This document shows, one piece after another, positions 59,147-64,000 of a stretch of DNA of 64,000 nucleotides. Positions within the stretch are counted from its first letter, which is position 1, and the number at the start of each line of letters is the position of its first letter. The position numbers and the translations under genes are program-made. This DNA comes from JAPKYZ01 sp033763835 (GTDB taxonomy: Bacteria > Acidobacteriota > Terriglobia > Bryobacterales > Bryobacteraceae). A model generated the notes under the pieces. That model saw nothing but the letters and a program-made list of their open reading frames with translations. It did not search any database and was not told the DNA's origin. Location: NCBI GenBank assembly GCA_033763835.1, contig JANRJS010000018.1, forward strand, positions 62,001-126,000. The letters run 5' to 3'.

Positions 59147-60646
59147 TTACATCGCGAGCAAAGCCGCGAGTAACTCGATCCCGTCCCAGAGATTTCCGAT
59201 CCGCATGTTTTCGTTGTGCGTGTGCTGATTGTCGTCGTGATTGGCGATCGGCACCCCCACCACCGGCACGCCCGTTACCTCCTCAAACACGACGAGCGGC
59301 AAACTGCCGCCCGAAGAAGGAATCAATATCACCGGCTCGCGGACCGATTTCGCGACTTTCACGATCTCTTGAGCGATCGGGAGGTCGAGCGGTGTCCGGA
59401 ACGCGTTGTAGCTCAGGCTCACATCCACGCGCGCGAGTCTCGGATGCTTCGCCCGCTCCTCGCCGGTGGGCTCGCGGCCTTCGACGACGAAATAGCCTTG
59501 CTCCCGAATGTGCGCGATCACTTTGTCCGCTTGCCGACGCCCGTCGTTTCCTTTCACCAGTCGCAGATCGATCGACGCACGCGCCTCAGGTGGCACGACG
59601 TTCGCCGCTTTCTGGCCGACGCCCGCGCTTTCGAGCCCGCGAACATTTAACGTCGGCTGGTAAATACTTCTCCGCAACTCCCCTCCGAAGGGCTGCGATT
59701 CGGCGATTCCCAACTCCTTCTTGAGCGAATCGTCCTGCGGCGGATTGGTCGCGATGGCGTCGAGTTCCAGCGCCGTTAACGGCACGACATCGTCGTAGAA
59801 GCCTTTCACCAACACGCGCCCTTCGCCGTCGTTCATCGACGCCAGCAGTCGCGCCAGATTCATCGCCGGGTTCGGAGCCCAATTGCCGTAGTGCCCCGAA
59901 TGCAACCCGCGCTTGGCGCCATACACTGTCAATTCCAACCCGGCCACGCCTCGCGCGCCGAAACCGATCGACTGCGCCCGGCTCTGATGCACGGGACCGT
60001 CGCAAATCAGCCAGACGTCGCCGCGCAAACGATCCTTCACTTTCGCGAGCAGCTTGCTCAAATTCGGCGAACCCGCCTCCTCTTCGCCTTCGAAGAAGAA
60101 TTTCAAGTTCGCCTTGGGCTTAATCCCCGCCGCGTTCATCGCGTCGAGCGCCGCCGCCAGCGCCATGATCGGAATCTTGTCGTCGGTCGCCGAGCGCGCG
60201 AACAACCGCCACTCCCGGTCGTACTTTGGCTGATCGATCGGCAGCAGCTTCCCATTCGCCTCCACTGGCGCGGTTCGCAAGACCGGCTCGAACGGACCCG
60301 AATCTTTCCAATTAGCGGGATCGACGGGTTGGCCGTCGTAGTGCGCGTAAATCAAGTAAGTGCGCGTGGCGCCGGGAACGAGTAATTCGCCATAGACCGC
60401 GGGGTTCGCGCCTTCTAACTCGACCAACTCCGTCCTAACGCCGCGCGCGGCGTAAATCTTCGCGATCTGCGCGGCGTTGCGGCGAATGTTCGCGCGGTCG
60501 GCGGAGACGTTCGGGATTTTGAGTAACTCCACGTACTCGCGAATAATCTTCGTCTCGTTCGCCTCCCGGTAGCGCCGCGCCGCATCGGCGGCGGGCGGCC
60601 TCTGCGCAAGCAATCCCAGGGGCAGCAACCAAAGCGTCCATCGCAT
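59147..60646 (-). CDS. M20 family metallopeptidase (dipeptidase/carboxypeptidase), exported
   Basis: This is a 499-residue zinc peptidase of the M20 family, the group with a long insertion. A Sec signal (MRWTLWLLPLGLLAQ) is present when the start at 60646 is used; this codon also lies 6 bases after a TACTCT box. Metal residues are in YAHYDGQPVDP (His, Asp), RSATDDKIP (Asp), FFEGEEEAGSPN (Glu pair) and the late IANHDDNQHTHNE (His). RGLHSGHYGNWAPNP is the dimerisation-lid signature. It converges with the ctaB-sco gene, leaving only 1 base between the stops. Confidence 0.9.
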   Translation of the reverse strand: MRWTLWLLPLGLLAQRPPAADAARRYREANETKIIREYVELLKIPNVSADRANIRRNAAQIAKIYAARGVRTELVELEGANPAVYGELLVPGATRTYLIYAHYDGQPVDPANWKDSGPFEPVLRTAPVEANGKLLPIDQPKYDREWRLFARSATDDKIPIMALAAALDAMNAAGIKPKANLKFFFEGEEEAGSPNLSKLLAKVKDRLRGDVWLICDGPVHQSRAQSIGFGARGVAGLELTVYGAKRGLHSGHYGNWAPNPAMNLARLLASMNDGEGRVLVKGFYDDVVPLTALELDAIATNPPQDDSLKKELGIAESQPFGGELRRSIYQPTLNVRGLESAGVGQKAANVVPPEARASIDLRLVKGNDGRRQADKVIAHIREQGYFVVEGREPTGEERAKHPRLARVDVSLSYNAFRTPLDLPIAQEIVKVAKSVREPVILIPSSGGSLPLVVFEEVTGVPVVGVPIANHDDNQHTHNENMRIGNLWDGIELLAALLAM

Positions 60647-60652
60647 GAGCAC

Positions 60653-60662
60653 AGAGTACCCT
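60653..60662. promoter_or_regulatory. Overlapping divergent -10-like hexamers between M20 peptidase and tldD
   Basis: Minus-strand TACTCT (60653-60658) ends 6 bases before the ATG at 60646, and plus-strand TACCCT (60657-60662) ends 8 bases before the ATG at 60671. They share two bases. The whole divergent gap is 24 bases. Confidence 0.4.
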
Positions 60663-60670
60663 GAGGAGTG

Positions 60671-62101
60671 ATGCGGTTTTCCGATTCGTTCTTCGCCGTG
60701 AAGTTCGCCCTTACGGCGGCGGACCTAGAAGCGTACCTCTCCGAAGCGCTGGCAAACGGCGGCGATTACGCGGATCTCTATTTCGAGTACGTCGCAACCA
60801 CCTCTCTCTCGATCGACGAGGGCATCGTCAAGAGCGCGAATCAGGGCGTATCGCTCGGCGTTGGCGTACGCGTTTTGGCGGGCGAGAAAACCGGGTACGC
60901 GTACTCGGACGATCTATCGCCCGAAAAGATTCGCCAAGCTTGCCGTACCGCTTCGTGCATCGCGAACGGCCCGTCGAAAGTCGAGCGGACGGGATTGCGC
61001 GAAAACCCGCGCCACGATCTGTATCCCGTCCTCGCCGCGCCCGCCGACGCGAGCCTCGCCGAGCGGGTCGCGTTGATCCATCGCGCCGACCGCGCCGCGC
61101 GCGATTACGACAGCCGGGTTTTCCAAGTGCGCGCCACCTATGCCGATAGCTTGCGGCATGTGCTGGTAGCGGCGAGCGACGGCGGTTTGAACTTCGACCG
61201 TCAACCGATGGCACGGATCAATGTCACGGCGTTGGCGCGCAAGAACGGAGGCGCTCCGCAAGAGGGCTACGCGGGCGGCGGCGGCCGCGTAACGCTCGAA
61301 GCTTTCTCGACCGACAAGACTCCCGAACGGTACGCGCGGGAGGCGGCCCGGCAGGCGATCGTGCAGCTCGACGCCGCCGGCGCCCCGGCGGGTGAAACGA
61401 TCGTCGTACTGGGACCCGGCTGGCCCGGGGTGCTGTTGCACGAAGCCGTCGGCCACGGCCTCGAAGCGGACTTCAATCGCAAAGGCGTCTCGGCGTTCTC
61501 CAATCGCATCGGGCAAAAAGTCGCGAGCGAGCTATGCACGGTGATCGACGACGGCACGATGGCGAATCGGCGCGGCTCGATCAACATGGACGACGAAGGG
61601 AATGCCACCGGCAAAAACGTGCTCATCGAGAAAGGCGTTTTGCGCGGCTATCTCCAGGATCGCCTGTCCAGCCGCCTGACCGGGGCGGCGCAAACCGGTA
61701 GCGGGCGGCGCGAAAGCTACCAACACGCGCCGATGCCGCGCATGACTAATACTTATCTGCTGGCGGGTGAGAGCGATCCCGAAGAGATCATTCGTTCGGT
61801 GCCAAAAGGTTTGTATTGCGCCAATTTTTCCGGCGGCAGCGTCGACATCACCTCGGGGAACTTCGTGTTTTCGGCAAGCGAGTGTTATGAAATCGAGGGC
61901 GGTAAATTAGGCCGCCCGATTCGCGGCGCGAGCTTGATCGGGAACGGCCCGGAGGCTCTAAAGTATGTCTCGATGGTCGGCAACGATCTCGCGCTCGACG
62001 AAGGCATCGGCGTCTGCGGCAAGGAAGGGCAAAGCGTTCCCGTCGGCGTCGGCATTCCTACCATTCGCATCGACCGTATGACCGTCGGCGGTGTCGCGTG
62101 A
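60671..62101 (+). CDS. tldD: TldD family metalloprotease
   Basis: This is a 476-residue TldD, which with TldE forms a heterodimeric zinc protease that matures or degrades modified peptides (for example microcin B17). The zinc site HEAVGHGLEAD (His257, Glu258, His262) shows the HExxxH motif. DLYFEYVATTSLSIDEGIVK is the typical N-terminus, and MPRMTNTYLLAGESDPEEII, VDITSGNFVFSASECYEIEGG and SMVGNDL complete the family. The ATG at 60671 is preferred; GTG 60668 directly precedes it. It overlaps the TldE gene by 4 bases. Confidence 0.94.
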   Translation: MRFSDSFFAVKFALTAADLEAYLSEALANGGDYADLYFEYVATTSLSIDEGIVKSANQGVSLGVGVRVLAGEKTGYAYSDDLSPEKIRQACRTASCIANGPSKVERTGLRENPRHDLYPVLAAPADASLAERVALIHRADRAARDYDSRVFQVRATYADSLRHVLVAASDGGLNFDRQPMARINVTALARKNGGAPQEGYAGGGGRVTLEAFSTDKTPERYAREAARQAIVQLDAAGAPAGETIVVLGPGWPGVLLHEAVGHGLEADFNRKGVSAFSNRIGQKVASELCTVIDDGTMANRRGSINMDDEGNATGKNVLIEKGVLRGYLQDRLSSRLTGAAQTGSGRRESYQHAPMPRMTNTYLLAGESDPEEIIRSVPKGLYCANFSGGSVDITSGNFVFSASECYEIEGGKLGRPIRGASLIGNGPEALKYVSMVGNDLALDEGIGVCGKEGQSVPVGVGIPTIRIDRMTVGGVA

Positions 62102-63438
62102 GCGATTACCGGACGGTCGCTTCGGACATCGTCGCGAAGGCGTTGGCGCTGGGCGCGACGGACGCGGAATGCACCGTCTCGGCGGGTACCGAGTTTTCCG
62201 CCAACGTCCGATTGCGCGAAATCGACCAACTTAAGGAAGCCGGGTCGCGCGGCGCGGGCGTTCGCGTGTTGATCGGCCGCAGAACCGGATCGGCCACCAC
62301 TTCCGATCTCACGCGCGAAGGTTTGGACCGCATGGTGCGCGCGGCGCTCGATAACGCCGGCGTTACGACCGACGATCCATTCGCGGGACTTCCTACGGAG
62401 TGCGGGTCTCTCGACGCCGATCTCGCGTTGTACTCGCCCGAGGTGGCGGCGCTCTCCGCGGCGTGGAAAATCGAACAAGCGCGTGTGGCCGAAGAGACGG
62501 CGCTTTCGGCCGACCCCCGGATCGCCAATTCCGAAGGCGCGAGTTTCGACACCTACTTGAGCGAGCGCGCATTCGCCAATTCGCGCGGCTTCGTGGGCGG
62601 TTACCGGTCTTCGTCTTGTTCCATGTCCGTCGTGCCAGTGGCCAAAGACGGCGACAAGATGGAACGCGATTACTGGTACACGATCGCACGAACGCCCGCG
62701 CGGCTAGACCCCGCCGTCGAAGTCGGGAAACGCGCGGCGGCGCGTGTGGTGCGGCGTTTGGGCTCGCGAAAGCCGCCCACGCGGAAAGCTCCCGTCGTTT
62801 TCGAGCCGAGAGTCGCGCGTTCGCTGCTCGCGAACCTGTTCGAAGCCGTGAGCGGCGATTCGATTTACCGGCAGTCGTCGTTTCTGAACGGTCGGTTGGG
62901 GGAGCGGGTAGCAAGCGAAAGGGTAACCGTTTTCGACGACCCCACCATACCCGGTTTGTTCGGTTCTTATCCGTTCGACGACGAAGGCGTCTCCGCACGT
63001 AAGAAAATCGTCGTCGAGAACGGCGTACTACGTACTTACTTACACAATACGTACACGGCAAAGAAGCTCGAAACGGTCACGACCGGTAACGCCGGACGCG
63101 GCCTGGCGGGAAACGCATACGTCGATCACGGCAATTTCTACTTATCCGCCGGCGAACTGACTCCGGAGAAAATAATCTCTCAGACCGGCGACGGCCTGTA
63201 TGTCACCGAGTTACTCGGACAAGGCGTCAACATCGTTAACGGCGATTACTCGCGAGGCGCTGCGGGATTGTGGATCGAGAACGGCGAGTTGGCCTATCCG
63301 GTGAGCGAGATTACCATCGCGGGCAATCTGGCGCAAATGTTCCGCGAGATCGACGCCATTGGGAACGATCTCGTATTTCAGGGTTCCATCGCCGCGCCCA
63401 CCATTCGAATCGGGGAGATGACCGTCAGTGGCACCTAG
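62098..63438 (+). CDS. tldE: TldE/PmbA family protein, partner of TldD
   Basis: This is a 446-residue TldE (PmbA), the non-metal-binding partner of TldD; it lacks HExxxH as expected. RLREIDQLKEAGSRGAGVRVLIGRRTGSATTSD, read in parts, is the family N-terminus; the C-terminal GLYVTELLGQGVNIVNGDYSRGAAG and EITIAGNLAQMFREIDAIGNDL are diagnostic. The GTG start overlaps the tldD stop. No ribosomally made peptide substrate or modification gene is adjacent, so the substrate is unknown. Confidence 0.93.
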   Translation: MSDYRTVASDIVAKALALGATDAECTVSAGTEFSANVRLREIDQLKEAGSRGAGVRVLIGRRTGSATTSDLTREGLDRMVRAALDNAGVTTDDPFAGLPTECGSLDADLALYSPEVAALSAAWKIEQARVAEETALSADPRIANSEGASFDTYLSERAFANSRGFVGGYRSSSCSMSVVPVAKDGDKMERDYWYTIARTPARLDPAVEVGKRAAARVVRRLGSRKPPTRKAPVVFEPRVARSLLANLFEAVSGDSIYRQSSFLNGRLGERVASERVTVFDDPTIPGLFGSYPFDDEGVSARKKIVVENGVLRTYLHNTYTAKKLETVTTGNAGRGLAGNAYVDHGNFYLSAGELTPEKIISQTGDGLYVTELLGQGVNIVNGDYSRGAAGLWIENGELAYPVSEITIAGNLAQMFREIDAIGNDLVFQGSIAAPTIRIGEMTVSGT

Positions 63439-63844
63439 AACGCTAGTCGTCGTTTGCGGCTTGCTGGCCGCTTGTTCGCGCGAGAAAGTTCTCGATACGC
63501 AAGGTCCGGTGGCGCCGGAAGTGAAGGCTTATGTCCGCAATCTCGAACTGACCGGTACCGAAATCAAGGCCCACGAGGCGTTTTCCGGCTCGCAATTGGT
63601 CGAGATCACCGGCAAGGTGACGAATAAGGGCGATAAGACGGTCGGCCAAGTCGACGTGGTTTGCATCTTCTACGACATGACCAATCGGGAAGTGTCGCGC
63701 CAACGCGTGGCTCTCGTGCGCGGTAACACGGCGCCGCTGAAGCCGGGCGACTCCCGACCCTTCCGCTTACCGTTCGACGATCTGCCGAAAGATTGGAACC
63801 AAGCACCCCCGCAACTCGTCATTGCCGCGATCAAATTCGTGTAA
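63428..63844 (+). CDS. Small predicted lipoprotein
   Basis: This is a 138-residue protein with a lipobox-like signal (LVVVCGLLAACSREK, Cys16 as the lipidation site). The mature part is a beta-sandwich-like domain (VEITGKVTNKGDKTVGQVDVVCIFYD, read in two parts), resembling FxLYD or DUF3426-type domains in which a small Ig-like fold sits on the membrane surface. The GTG start overlaps tldE by 11 bases, so co-translation is likely. Function is unknown. Confidence 0.78.
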   Translation: MAPRTLVVVCGLLAACSREKVLDTQGPVAPEVKAYVRNLELTGTEIKAHEAFSGSQLVEITGKVTNKGDKTVGQVDVVCIFYDMTNREVSRQRVALVRGNTAPLKPGDSRPFRLPFDDLPKDWNQAPPQLVIAAIKFV

Positions 63845-63846
63845 CC

Positions 63847-64000
63847 ATGGCGCGAGTGCTCTTGGTGGAAGACGATCCCGACCAGCGCGAACTGCGCGAA
63901 TTGATCTTGTCCCGCGCGGGGCACGAAGTGATCGCGGCGAACGGGGCGCAACAGGCGCTTGCCGGATTGGCGCAGCGCCCGGAGGTGGCCGTCATGGATT
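63847..64000 (+). CDS. Response regulator receiver protein, N-terminal part (truncated by window edge)
   Basis: The first 51 residues of a CheY-like receiver domain: ARVLLVEDDPDQRELRELIL with the acidic pair for Mg binding (Glu-Asp-Asp), and a strand ending VAVMD, whose Asp is the phospho-acceptor at the very end of the window. The output domain, if any, is outside. It starts 2 bases after the lipoprotein stop, so it continues the tldD-tldE operon. Confidence 0.88.
   Translation, partial: MARVLLVEDDPDQRELRELILSRAGHEVIAANGAQQALAGLAQRPEVAVMD

Noticed and set aside
1..64000. CRISPR arrays, insertion sequences, prophage or integrase genes
   Set aside because: No regularly spaced direct repeats, transposase or phage-like proteins were seen on either strand.

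Overview
The window looks like a piece of an Acidobacteriota chromosome, most likely Bryobacterales ('Candidatus Solibacter'/Bryobacter type). The evidence is the high GC, dense coding on both strands, an Oar-like TonB-dependent receptor with an N-terminal carboxypeptidase-regulatory-like domain, the DUF1592/DUF1552 secreted pair, many Tat-exported Gfo/Idh/MocA and xylose-isomerase-like proteins, a sulfatase, a PEP-CTERM protein and Uma2 proteins. This placement is inferred from gene content only.

Layout. 1-3753: selenium genes (3' end of selA; selD, which itself carries an in-frame UGA followed by a SECIS-like hairpin) with a serine hydrolase and pyrF. 3853-13869: Oar-like receptor, a clear terminator, Uma2 protein, alaS, a YpdA-type flavin reductase, a TIM-barrel isomerase and a CPA1 antiporter. 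13874-21188 (minus): sulfatase, a ParA ATPase with a small partner, and a PaoABC-like periplasmic molybdenum aldehyde/xanthine oxidoreductase operon with a DUF1326 protein. 21297-23517: a divergent pair of unrecognised genes, one of lower GC. 23507-28630 (minus): a siderophore-type TonB receptor under a Fur-box-like palindrome, a Gfo/Idh/MocA protein, a VapBC-like pair and an FG-GAP protein. 28686-29424: PEP-CTERM protein and tRNA-Glu(CTC). 29384-42665: a carbohydrate region (GH10 xylanase, isomerase/epimerase, Gfo/Idh/MocA, ROK kinase, xylulokinase, M20 amidohydrolase, FAD oxidoreductase, a nuclease-like fusion, hpt, a sugar-acid dehydratase of the xylonate/arabonate type). 42712-43099: RNase P RNA. 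43712-49825 (minus): a carotenoid operon (prenyl synthase, desaturase, phytoene/squalene-type synthase, a molybdopterin enzyme, glycosyltransferase, acyltransferase). 49888-54821 (minus): DUF1592-DUF1552-ankyrin operon. 54881-64000: ComM/YifB, a frameshifted DUF4258-like gene with DUF2283 partner, heme A synthase, a heme O synthase fused to Sco, an M20 peptidase, TldD/TldE, a lipoprotein and the start of a response regulator.

Two cross-cutting observations stand out. First, SelD is predicted to be a selenoprotein, so the real gene starts 72 bases before the first uninterrupted start. Second, many first-in-operon genes have a TAnnnT hexamer 6-9 bases before the start codon and no obvious Shine-Dalgarno. 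In rnpB, whose 5' end is fixed by its structure, the same hexamer lies 6 bases upstream of the RNA end. This suggests widespread leaderless or nearly leaderless transcripts.

Apart from the rnpB locus (42666-43115) and the decayed gene at 56406-56674 there is no gene-free stretch over 300 bases. No CRISPR array, insertion sequence, prophage or rRNA operon was seen.
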